Positions 53,775 to 64,000 of a DNA stretch of 64,000 nucleotides are shown piece after piece. Positions within the stretch are counted from its first letter, which is position 1. Every line of letters starts with the position of its first letter. Under the pieces are notes generated by a model. It did no database searches. It was given only the letters and a program-made list of their open reading frames with translations, and was not told where the DNA came from. The stretch is taken from NCBI RefSeq assembly GCF_900496995.4, contig NC_044005.1:29678363-29742362 (forward strand), given 5' to 3'. This stretch comes from Aquila chrysaetos chrysaetos (Eukaryota; Chordata; Aves; Accipitriformes; Accipitridae). Position numbers and translations under genes: made by a program.

Positions 53775-56700
53775 GTGGGTGTCGGGGCGGCCGCGGTGCC
53801 GGGGCGGGGCGGGCGTGTGCGGCCGGGTCGCTAACCTGTGCGCTTTGTCTCCCCCCACCCTCCCTGCTGCCGGCCGTGCCCCTCCGCGTCCCCTCGGCCC
53901 GCTCCGCCTCCTCCCCTTCGCCCCCAGCAGGAAGGCTCGGACGACGGCCCAGATTTCCTCTCGGAGGAGGACCGAGGTGTAAGTGCCGCGTTAGGGGAGG
54001 CGTTAGGGACCCCGGCGCCTGGGGGCTGGGTGCGGGAGGGCAGGGTCGGCCCCCTCCCCCGGGGGGCCCTCCGGCCGCTGCCTGGCCGGAGCCCGCTGGG
54101 CGGTGGGTACCGGGGGGGGACGCGGGACGCCGGGGGGCGGCAGGCGGCCGGGGGTCCGGGGTGTTCGTCTGCCGGCGGCCGCTAATGAGGAAGGAGCAGA
54201 GCCCCCCTCTGGAACCGGTCTCTGCGTGCGCGTGTTTTGCCTTGAATTTTTCATTGTTCTGTCACCCAAGTTTCGGAAGGGCCGCTCTTTCGTGCTTGTG
54301 TTGGAATGGCTTGCGAGGGGGCTGTGTATGCTGCTAGCGGTTGATATTTTCCTCTGCTCCGGTGCGCGCCCCCCCTCCCCTGCGCACGCCCCCGTTGCGC
54401 TGCGGTCCTGACCAGGTTGACCAGCCTGGTGGAGAGCGCCAGGTTCCATCTTTAATCGTGAGCCAGGGCCTAGGTGAAGTAGTCCTGCCCTCTCTTCTCT
54501 CTTTAGGCCCTAGAGGCTCTCCCATAGATAACAATGGGACGTTTAGGTTGCAGGCACACCCTGCGTAATAAACTCTGTATTGAAAAGAAGTTCTGTTGTT
54601 GGGACAGGATGCCACGATTATGTTTCCTTACTGAGAAAACCTTTTTCTCTGCCCTGCAGTTTCTGGCCTTCCTTTCTCTTCTAACTGCTGCATCCATCTT
54701 TCTTTAACTTGCCTGCCTCACTTAGGCAGCAAATCAGCTAATCTAGTATGTATAACTTATTCAGACCGATTACCCTTATTGGTTAGTACCTTGAGAAAGA
54801 CTGACTCCGAGCAAGGTAGGAGAGCAGCTTCTGGGTTGCTTAGGTTGCCTTGGCTGATGCTGGTTATTAAAGTGGCTGCATCCAGTATATTATTAAAAAC
54901 ACAAAATCTGAAAAACACTGGGTTGGTATACCCTTTTGTCATGCATGCCATACTCAAGTGTCAAATATAACGTTAAATACCAAGCGATTTTTGCCTGTAT
55001 ACGGGTGGTAGGAATTCAGTGCGTTTTATATTCTGGTTTATGACCTGAAATTAAAGAAGGAATTCTAGTATTGTATTAGGCCAATTCTGGCCACTGTAGA
55101 GCTGTTGCCTTTAATTATACAGCTACTTTAGTAAGAATACTGGATGAAAAAGAGAGAAGGTGGAAACTGTTGTCCTTTGAGTGTCTTCAGAACAAGGACC
55201 GAAGAGCTTGTTAATTATGGAGTTGTATTTTACACAGGTTGTCCCTGGTATGAAGTGCACAGATAAGTTGTCTTTATCTGAAGGTGCGGGTAGAATATAA
55301 CAATGCAAATCTGATCCCGTGTGAAACTTGTTTGTTTGTTTGGTTATTAGTTTTCCCTCTAAGGCTACAGGTAGTCAGAGTTCACAGGGTAATTTGAAAG
55401 CCTTAAGAAATCTCTTAGCAGTCTTGTTTGTGCTGTTGGACAACTTACATCATCTCAGTTGGCCAAGTGCAGTCTTTTTTTTTTTTTCCTTCCCCTCCCC
55501 CATCTTCATCCAGCACTGAGGAATTAAACCAGAACAGTGTCCTCCTCCTTTCCCTAATTTTTTTAGGTTTCTTATTTTCAGTCACTCTGGAGTTTTATTT
55601 TTTTCACTGCTGTGTAAATTCCTGGGGTTAAAACACAGGTTATCTGCCTGATTTTGATTGTGATACAGAAAATCTGATCAAAAGCAACACTGGCAGTCTG
55701 CTCATGGACAGATTTGCTGTGCTTTAATCCTCAAAACCATAACTTTTTTCTTAGTAGCAGTAGTAAAAATAAACAGCTTTTCATAAAATGTTTTCCTGGT
55801 TCTGATTTGTCGCCTTCCTCTGTTTGCGATTAAAAAATGAGTAGTAGGTCAAGCCTTTATTTGAAAGCATGGATGGCAACTTCTGGTTAGAGTAATTGAG
55901 CTTTTAGTTTTGCAAATCAGTACTCTTTCCTCTCTAGAATTCAGATATAGCTATGGCAACTGTACTTTTAACTCTTCAGAGTCATGTTGGTCAGCTGCAG
56001 CTGTGTTAAGTTTAACATGGGGGTGATGGGATGGAAAAGTGGGCTGGAAATTATGTCGATGCCACATAGAACAGTAATTCTCAAACAATTGTGTTATACC
56101 ATATGGAGCCTTTTCTGGAGAATTGTAAAACAAAGCACTGAGAATCATCTTTGAGGAAGTAGCAGTAGGTGGTCTGTAGAAGGAACTTATTATAAATGGT
56201 GTGCATAAAATGAACTTAGGGGAATTGCTTTTCTAAATCTCACTTAGGAATATACTATTGAGTTTGCTTGGAGTAACTTGGTTCCTGTTGGGGTTTTTTG
56301 TGCTCTCACTAACGTAAACAGTACACGCTTTGAAAGGTGGTATAGTATTGCTCTACTAGTATTGTCTTGTGTATTTTATATCTTCATAAACTTTAGCCCA
56401 CTTGGCTAATGCTCTTGTCTCCTCATTTAGGGAAAATGAGCTATCCCTTAGAACAGGTCTGCTAGAAACTCAATGCTGTGAAGACACTTTGTAATCTTTT
56501 GTTGTAAAAGTATTGTTTGTTTCCCTTGCTCTGTGTATTTATCTGCCTGTAAAGAACCCGCTGAAGAAAGGGTCCTTTTCTCTAACATTTTTGAAAGAGC
56601 TTAGAGTATAGAAGTTACTGTTGTTAACTGATGACATTACCAGGGAATGTAAGGTTTGGTTGTTTCCCTTGTCTCTACCAGCTTCCTTCCATTATCATTT

Positions 56701-59648
56701 GAAGTATAATTTGTCCTTGAGCAAGAGCTTAGGTGCTAAATCCTCTACTTGCATTGTGTTCTCTTTTAGTACTGTAATATCACTTAGCCCTGGTTTTGGC
56801 TTCTGGTATTTTCTAGATCCTTTGAATAAAACAGGGACTTTCTTGGTATAGCACAGAAAACTGTAAAGCAGCTAAATTAAATTAGGTTTTGTTTTGCAAG
56901 TTGTTTGGCATGGGTGTAGAGCTTGTATCTAAGCGTAAAATTATTGCGCTATGTTGTATGTATTAGATTGGGGGGAGAGGGGGCAAGGTACAAAGGGCCT
57001 GTATTCCACCTCCATTTTTTTCAGAATTTAAGGCACTTACGTTTCAGTTTTCATCCAAATCAGACTTTTCATCCAAATCAGGTTTTGCAGCTTTTTTTCT
57101 CCCCTCCCCCCCCCCATTTTCTACTCCCTTCATGACTAGAAAACCATCAATTGGTGGTGGTTTTCTTTTGGAAGTAGTGATGAAAAGATTGGTTAAGTTT
57201 GTTGTGTGATGTTGTTTGTGAATGTAATTCCCAGTAAAGCAACGTGAACCATTGTGTCACATGAATACATTTAAAGTCCTTCAACTTTCTGATTGTCTTT
57301 GACACCTTTCATAAATGCTTCATTACCATTGCAGATGAAAATGTTCCCCGTTGGTAGTCAAGCTACACAGCATAATTTAACATATGATTAAACTCTTCAA
57401 AACTGTTACAAACTTAACTCAGTATAAATCAAACAAATAGTCTTTTACAGTTGTATGTCATGAGTGATGTTGTCACGTTTAGGTAGTTCTTAATTTTCTC
57501 AGCACAGATAAGCATTTTGTTTCTGAAGTTGTGAATAGTGCATACGGCCAGGGTGTGCTGCACTAGAGACTGCATATGCACTAGTGACAAACTTGAACAG
57601 CTGTTGTAGTGAATCTTAGAATTTTGTACTGTACCACTTTTTAAAAAAGGAAGGAAAAGAAATATTTTAGTAGCAATTTTTGTGACCTGTGAAAGACTGC
57701 AAAAATACCATTTGGATAATCCAGATTATTTGCTGAGATTACTCTGTTTGTTAATGTATTCTGGGGGACCAGAGAAAAACAAACAGTACCCCAGACAGTG
57801 TAACCACTAAAAACTTTTTTACAAGCTGAAAAATGTGGTGTCATGACATAAGGCAGACATTGGTATGTCAGATTATATTTTTCTTTCCTGAATTAGATGT
57901 TAAGCACATTGGAAACTCAGTAGGAGCTATGAGATTCTGCCTCTGAGAAGTGATCTGCAATGGATTGTTGCATGATAATATGCCTTTGTGTGAGGCAGTG
58001 ATCCCCTAAACCTTAGGAAAACAAAACAAAAAGCGATGCCTGAATCACATGTGTGAATATGTTACTGTGCAGTGGTTTTAATGATTTCCAACTTTGCTGT
58101 AAGGAAAAGCTATTGCTATTTGTGTAATAGCTATTGAACTGTTACATTTTGCTAGCCTAGCAGAATATGTTAGTGTATGATTTTGGTTTACTTTAATACA
58201 TTATTTCTAAGATGTATTAATCTGGTTGCTGCTACATAAGCAGCAGAATTGTCCATGCATTGAGGTTAAAACTAGAGTGGGAGCTGACCACTATGATTTA
58301 AGATAAGGATTAAGATAACTGGCAGAAAACAAGATGTGGCGGTTGATGCTTCTCTCGTAGTGCTGTTCCAGTGCCTTGCAGTGTTACCTTCAAAGTCTGC
58401 TCATGTATAACCTTTGTACTGTGTGTTGCTGATACTTAAAAGTATTTTTGTACTTGAGTATGGACTTCAAAATGCAGTCCTGAAAAATTTGGCAGGAAAA
58501 AGTCTGTATCTTTGTATGGCAAAGCAGTTTTATACTGTAGAATGTGGTATTTCTAGAAAAAATGCAGCATCAAAGAAAACAGCCTCTCAGTAAAAAGTAA
58601 GCCTCATGAGTATGACATTGAAATATTTTTTGACAGTGTGATTGGAGAAGATTTCAGAGTTAGCCTTAGTACTTGTAAAAATATTCTGAATGTCTGTTGA
58701 TCATGAGGATGAAATTGTCATGGGACAAATTGCTTTAGAACAACAAGGGTGCAAGGGTGAGGGGACTTGAATTTCCAGTTGGGGTCTACATGAGGTTGGT
58801 TTCATCAAGTACTGTTGAAGCCTTTGGTCCAGTTACTGCCAAACATTGTGGTACTCAGATAATCTTCCAATTTTTCTATATTTGATTGTTGTCTCATTTT
58901 CTTTTCAATGTGACTTTGGAATTATTTTGTGAGAGAGTTCAGGTTTCACGTCTTGTGGAAAAAAAAATGCGTATTCCTTGCACTTTTGTCATTTCTTGTG
59001 CTGATTTTGAAGAGGTTGAAATCTTGGGTTTGGGTTTTTGTTTTGGTTTGGTTTGGGGTTTTTTTTTCCAGAAAAATATTTCCAAGGAGACTTAGCTCTG
59101 TGAAGTTCAGGATTTTTTTTTTTTTTTTTTTTGGCTTTTTCAGTATATCATGGGAAGTGTTAAACAAAAGAATAGTGTAAGACAATGTGAGTAAACCAGG
59201 TTTTTAATAGCTCTTGCTTCTTTGAAGTATAAGACTGCTTTTCTCCTTAAAAGTACCTTTTCAACTCTTAGTACCTTTATAATTAGCTTTACAAGTACAT
59301 TTACTTAGAGCAGGTTGTCAGTTTGGGGGAGCAGGTGAAATGAAGAGAAAGACCTACCAAACTTGCTGCTGTCTGTAAATGTACTTTGTCTTGCCCATCT
59401 CAATTACTAGCAAGTTAACAATACACAGAAATGAAAATAGTGCGCTAACAAGCAGTACGGTAAAGGAAATTATTTGTATGGTCATGTGTGCCATAAGGAG
59501 TACGACTGGAATTTCTTTTTCCACTGGAAATAATCTTTTAATGTTGGGGTTTTTAATAACCTATCTTCAGTCTTTTAAGGATATTGAGAATTGCAGGATC
59601 AGGGTTCTTCTCAAGGGAAGAATAAGGGAAATATATTAACTCTTTTTC

Positions 59649-59679
<31 letters not shown>

Positions 59680-62448
59680 AGCTAAATAGATTTTTCTTTG
59701 TTTAGCTTAGAGCAATAAATGTAGATCTCCAGACTGATGCTGCTCTGCAAGTGGATATCTCAGATGCACTCAGTGAGAGGGACAAAGTGAAATTCACTGT
59801 CCATACAAAGGTAAAAGCCTGGGTTTGTACACTCAACATATTCTTAACTATATAGAAAAGAAAGTTTGCTTAAACTGTTTATTGAAACAAGTGTAACACA
59901 ATCCAAAGGAAATGAGAAAGTAGTGGTATCTCATGTTTAAGAGACTGTGTAGCTGCAGTGCTTAAGAAAAAGATGGCTAAAAAGTTGAGGTGAAAAAACT
60001 GATGTTCAGTTTTTTGTACTGATGTGTTGTCATGCCATTCCCATGCTTATTAATTGGCCTATTTGAAGGTAGAATCTTTAATATACCTCAGTATTCTTCA
60101 GTATATTTTTTATTATATTAGTCATGGTTTTAGATTCTAAAAATGTATTTCATAATGGAGTTACATGCAAGAATAATTTTTAGGTACTGGTTGTTTATGG
60201 CTTTTCTTTTTTTAGATTTGAATGTTTATAGATCTCAGAATCATAGAATAGTTGAGGTTGAATAAAATTTCTGGAGATAATTTAGTCCCATCTCCTCCCT
60301 CACTCCCACCATTAAATCAGGGTGAACCAGAGCACATTGCTCAGGACTTGTCCCTTTGGGTTTTGAATATCTCCAAGGGCGGAGACTTCACAGCCTCTTT
60401 GGGCAACCCATTCCAATTGATTGATGCACTAATTAAGACAGGGGTAATTATTGCTGTGCAACTTCTTTTTGGTCAAATCCTTACTTGGATGATTGGATTA
60501 TTTTTACAGGGATGTTTTTGTTGTTACTTCAAGGTGTTTTTCATATAGTAATGAAAAAGTTGTGGGTTTCTTTGTTCTGTTTTGTTTGTTTGGGTTTTTT
60601 TTTCATAATTCTTCCTCCTTTTCCCCTTCTAGAGTTCCTTACCAAATTTCAAACAAAATGAATTTTCTGTTGTCCGGCAACATGAAGAGTTTATTTGGCT
60701 TCATGATTCTTTTGTTGAGAATGAGGACTATGCTGGCTATATTGTAAGTATTAACAGTTTTTTTGGTTTATGTGCACTGTTTTCTGTGGGCTGTATCAAA
60801 AGTACTTGTGACTGCTTTTAAATGCAATGGAAATAGCAGATGTTCATTCCTTCTAAAATCAAATCGGATGCTCTAATACTTCATTTTATGCAATTACACA
60901 AAATTAATGGTTGAAGCAAGCTTGCAGGAAAGTTACTGTAGTTGTCGTACTTTCTTGCCTTTCACTCCTAAGGAGTGAGTAGTTTAAACTGTATCCAAGT
61001 GTATTTTTAGTCCACTGTGTTAAAGGTGTGGGAGATAGGTGAACTGTATAACTTGGTGGTATTGTTTTTACAAGCTTATGTTTAACTTAGTTACAAGTTT
61101 CATGTTGCCTTTGTTTTAGCTGGAATGGCAGAGTGCAGTAACTGAGCTCTAGTAATTAGACTTTTCCAGTTTTCATTGTCAAGATCAGAATAATTTTACC
61201 ATAAATCAGTTGGAGGGGACACCGCCCCCCCCCCCCCCCGCCGCCCCCAATACCACCTAGAACTACAGAGAACCTCAATACACAATAACTTGTGTTTTGA
61301 ACTTCATTTCAGGCCTCCGGGGAACTGAGGTCCCAAAATAGTCACCTTGCAATACTGCCCATTAAAAATGGGTGCTGCTGTTCATACTTTAATTACAAAT
61401 AGGAATATTTGTCATCTTGGTGTGAAAGTTAGGTATTCATTTTGTGTTTTGGGGGTGTGTGTACTGGTTTAGAAGGTAAACGTATATTTCTAATTGACTA
61501 TTATAATGAGGAATATAATCTGTGATGTGTCATACCATTCTTGAGCTAGTCTTTTTTAGTGAGAAAAACTATTTGAAGTGACTAGACCTTCAGTGTGGTA
61601 ATAACTAGTTTCAGACAGTTGACCGCGTAGATGCTGGATTTTTCTTTTTTGTAATGCATTAATGTAATGGGCAAATATCGGTGAACTAAAATTTAAGCGT
61701 AGTTTAGCTTTGTTCTATGTCCATTTACTGATAGCAATTCAGGATTAGTTTGACTGTGGTGTTTTTTCTCCCAGTGTTAATACACTATATTACAAGATTA
61801 ACCTAGAGACTTGTTTACCGTGTGCTTTGTTATTTCAACGGATGTATCTTTAATGTCAACAGTGCTGTAAGAAAAAACTAGTGCCTGCAAACAATATGGA
61901 ATGGTTTTTTTGGTTTAAAGTTTTGGGGATTTATAAATGGATGGTGAGAACCATTGTGGAATTCTTTTTTTTCTTTAAACAAGAAATAATCCTTACCAAA
62001 TAAGTTAAAACAAAACTAATTATAAAATAATGATTTCAAGTTTTAATTCATTGTCATGGGAAAGCTAGGTATTATTTGGTTTCTGTTGTAATTAAACTAC
62101 TGAAGCCATTAGTTAATATTTCAGTAATCTTCAAGGACACTTGGCCAAAATTGGTACAGTAATGCAGCATGTCTAACTCATGAATGAGAGACTTTATCCA
62201 TAAATGCTGTAATGAATGATGAAAGAGAGCCATATATTAAAAAGCTGCAGGCAATCTACAGTTCCTGTACTGAACGGATGTTGTTTGAGAAGATTAGCAA
62301 TTAAAAAAAATTTGATTCAATTCCAGATTCCACCGGCACCACCCAGGCCTGACTTTGATGCCTCAAGGGAGAAACTGCAGAAACTTGGAGAAGGGGAAGG
62401 ATCAATGACTAAAGAAGAATTCACCAAGATGAAACAAGAACTGGAGGC
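53769..62448 (+). CDS. SNX6: SNX6 (sorting nexin-6), N-terminal part, five exons joined
   Basis: It encodes an SNX-BAR sorting nexin that pairs with SNX1/SNX2 in the membrane-bending coat of retromer-linked endosome-to-Golgi transport and binds dynactin. Exons 53769-53774, 53931-53978, 59706-59810, 60633-60743 and 62327-62448 join in frame to give about 130 residues; the gene continues past the right edge. Seen are an acidic N-terminus ([11 protein letters not shown]), then the first part of the PX domain (from about residue 25), including [18 protein letters not shown]. The long SNX5/SNX6-type insertion follows ([10 protein letters not shown] to [14 protein letters not shown]). That insertion separates SNX5/6/32 from other PX proteins; from family knowledge their PX domain does not bind PI3P in the usual way. 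The N-terminus, the residues KQNEFSVV and the position next to CFL2 choose SNX6 over SNX5. The BAR domain is outside the window. Confidence 0.96.
53931..53978 (+). CDS. SNX6: SNX6 coding exon 2
   Basis: It encodes [16 protein letters not shown] and ends at the consensus donor GGT|GTAAGT. The acceptor is a tandem CAGCAG: use of the second CAG gives this start, while use of the first adds one Gln codon (start 53928). Confidence 0.9.
57048..57081. repeat. Tandem duplication, 16 bp twice, period 18
   Basis: TTTTCATCCAAATCAG occurs at 57048-57063 and 57066-57081, with a two-base spacer. Confidence 0.85.
59649..59672. repeat. Poly(T) run, 24 bp
   Basis: It is an uninterrupted T run about 35 bp before SNX6 exon 3. 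It is close enough to form part of the polypyrimidine region of that acceptor. Confidence 0.85.
59706..59810 (+). CDS. SNX6: SNX6 coding exon 3
   Basis: The acceptor TTGTTTAG ends at 59705 and the donor AAG|GTAAAA begins at 59811. It encodes residues 19-53, [20 protein letters not shown] through KFTVHTK, the first PX strands. Confidence 0.95.
59811..60632 (+). other. SNX6: SNX6 intron 3
   Basis: It contains a 5'-truncated CR1 element on the - strand (60236-60425) and T/G-rich sequence before the acceptor. Confidence 0.9.
60236..60425 (-). mobile_element. CR1 LINE, 3'-end fragment
   Basis: The + strand begins TCAGAATCATAGAATAGTTG, the reverse complement of the CR1 3' terminus. It continues with GTCCCATCTCC, a segment ending TTGAATATCTCCAAGGG and then CACAGCCTCTTTGGGCAACC and CATTCCAATTGATTGATGC. 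This is the standard order of bird CR1. Only the 3' end is present, as is usual for 5'-truncated insertions. It lies antisense to SNX6 inside intron 3. Confidence 0.9.
60633..60743 (+). CDS. SNX6: SNX6 coding exon 4
   Basis: The acceptor CCCCTTCTAG ends at 60632 and the donor ATT|GTAAGT begins at 60744. It encodes residues 54-90, [20 protein letters not shown] through DYAGYI. Confidence 0.96.
60744..62326 (+). other. SNX6: SNX6 intron 4
   Basis: It contains a C18 run with adjoining CCG sequence (61221-61250). No other feature is recognised. Confidence 0.9.
62327..62448 (+). CDS. SNX6: SNX6 coding exon 5
   Basis: The acceptor ATTCCAG ends at 62326 and the donor GGC|GTATGT begins at 62449. 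It encodes residues 91-130, [11 protein letters not shown] through KQELEA, and ends two bases into the next codon. The following exon (expected to start EYLAIFKK) is not in the window. Confidence 0.95.
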
Positions 62449-64000
62449 GTATGTAGACTTGATTACTACTTTTTTTTTTTTATATCCCTCAACTTTTAAT
62501 GCTGTTTGCTGTCCCATGTTTCTGATTTAGCTGTAATGGTTCTCTGTGACATATAGGCTTGAGAATCCAGTTGCTACATAACCAGGGTTATCTTAGTGAT
62601 CATGATCAGAGCCATTAGGAAAATTGTAGAAATAATTTCATGGAAGATCTTCTGAAACAGGAACCCCATCCCCCCAGCTTCTTCCTGAGCATTCTTTTAT
62701 AAGGAAAAAAACTAGTTACATCCTTTTCTTCACAGAACACCTACAAAGGGAGGAGGTAATCTCTATCTTTTTTAGTTTTGGTGTTCCACATTTTATAAGC
62801 ATAATGAGACTTCAAGGTTTATACATGTAGTGATTGAACTAGGGGTTTTTGCATGTGGTTGGTACTGTGAACATAGATGCCAACCTTCTGTTCCTCAGGA
62901 AATATGGAGATTACTAGAAGATACTTTTTTCACTGACACTCCCTTTTTTTTTTTTTTTGCACAAGGAGAATATACTTCCTGAAAATAGTATTTTCCCTTA
63001 CTGTGAATTTAATGTGTATTGAAATATCTGCTCTAAGGCTTTTTGTTCCATATTGAGTTACACAGTGAAGTTTCTCCTTGCTTCATCCCCTTTCCTTATC
63101 ATGCATTCACTTCTTTGATCTTTTTCCTGTCATTGGTTTCAGTTTTCAAGTGTATATTTACACTGCTTCTAGACTGCTTCTATGAAGAGCTCTGAATTGG
63201 CAAGAAAAGTATATTGAACTCTTAGAACTGCTGCTTTCTCTCCGAACTCCAGCTGCTGTGAGCAAATGTCTTAAAAAGCTCTGTATTGGTGTTATGTAAA
63301 ATATAATTTATAGCAGAGTAGATATACACTTCATATGCAGAAAACTGAAAATTAGCAAAACACTATAAATTTTAAAGAATCTGTGGTTTTCCAGCGGCCC
63401 TGATCATGATTCTCTTGTGGTCTGGTTAGGGGTTGGATAACACAGAAAACTTTGGGTTTCTTCTACTGCCACCTCCATCCTCTGCATCCTCCTTTTTTGT
63501 CTTCACTGAATGACTACTACTCTCACTGAGATCAAACATCTCCCAACACTGGCCCTGCTGGTTTGCTGGTATGTAAATCTTAACCTCCTTGCACATAGTG
63601 GAAGCAAAAGTGTTGATTATCATTTCACCATTTGACCTCAGAATGGGGAAAAGAGTGTCTTCCTCATTTCTGGACAAGTTACATCTTATTCATTGGATTT
63701 GCAAAGCAAAATGAATTCTAGCAAACTTGTATTGATAAGAATGCTTTCCTCCTAATTAAATCACAAATGAGTAATTGCTTTAAAGTTGAGTTGGCTGAAC
63801 TGGGCAACTATGTGATTGTCATGGTTAAACGTGATTTTTTTTTTTTTGGTTGTACCTACCAAATGCAGCACTTAATTCCACTTCTAGAACCACTATGAAG
63901 CAAGACATCCACGTAAGCTTCAGCCCAAAAAGCCTAGGTGCTTTAACATGGAATAAAAGACTACTATCTGAACAGCTAACAAAACTACATGAACATTTAA
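62449..64000 (+). other. SNX6: SNX6 intron 5, continuing past the window
   Basis: It starts with the donor GTATGT. No further SNX6 exon is found before the right edge, and no other feature is supported. Confidence 0.85.

Larger units (their letters stand above)
53140..54220 (+). promoter_or_regulatory. SNX6: SNX6 CpG-island promoter
   Basis: Dense GC/CpG sequence spans exons 1 and 2. Just upstream of the start codon lie a CCG repeat (53601-53624) and a 31-bp tandem duplication carrying GC boxes (53641-53700). There is no TATA box. The start site is probably between 53700 and 53765. Confidence 0.85.
53979..59705 (+). other. SNX6: SNX6 intron 2
   Basis: The first 240 bp continue the CpG island. 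It contains an 18-bp-period tandem repeat (57048-57081), T/G-rich tracts (about 59025-59068) and a T24 run (59649-59672). The open frames in it are short and unsupported. Confidence 0.85.

Noticed and set aside
53289-53858. 189-codon - strand open frame over the SNX6 promoter
   Set aside because: It is antisense to the SNX6 start and made of GC-box repeats. There is no recognisable protein.

Overview
The window is vertebrate nuclear DNA, most likely from a bird. Its genes are split into short exons with GT/AG boundaries and introns up to several kb, and its promoters are CpG islands. The repeats are a CR1 LINE with the typical sauropsid 3' end, old MIR-like SINE fragments and an old CR1-type LINE remnant. 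The species cannot be named from what is visible.

Three protein genes lie head to tail on the + strand, in the order BAZ1A (3' part), CFL2 (complete), SNX6 (5' part). From general knowledge, human 14q13 has the same order and relative orientation, so this is a conserved syntenic block in compact form. Positions 1-7071 are BAZ1A intron. Six BAZ1A exons (7072-13417) encode a PHD finger, an acidic then basic linker and the C-terminal bromodomain, followed by a 3'UTR to about 14250. From 14250 to 27400 I see no gene, but an isolated CpG island (about 23381-24370) carries a consensus splice donor on the - strand and could start an undescribed transcript. CFL2 has a CpG-island promoter (about 27430-29060), a first coding exon that is only the ATG, three further coding exons (29818-30506; 166 aa in total) and a long 3'UTR with several poly(A) signals (to about 34000). 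From 34000 to 53140 lies intergenic DNA with an old LINE remnant and several short repeats. SNX6 starts in a CpG island (about 53140-54220) with exon 1 at 53769-53774. Five coding exons are present and the rest of the gene runs off the right edge.

The three genes do not form a pathway. BAZ1A is the accessory subunit of the ACF/CHRAC chromatin remodellers, CFL2 severs actin filaments, and SNX6 is a retromer-linked SNX-BAR protein. I found no mobile cassette, CRISPR array, tRNA or rRNA. The non-coding observations most worth checking are the isolated CpG island, a tandem NAG acceptor and a duplicated GC-box unit at SNX6, and a near-perfect hairpin in the CFL2 3'UTR.
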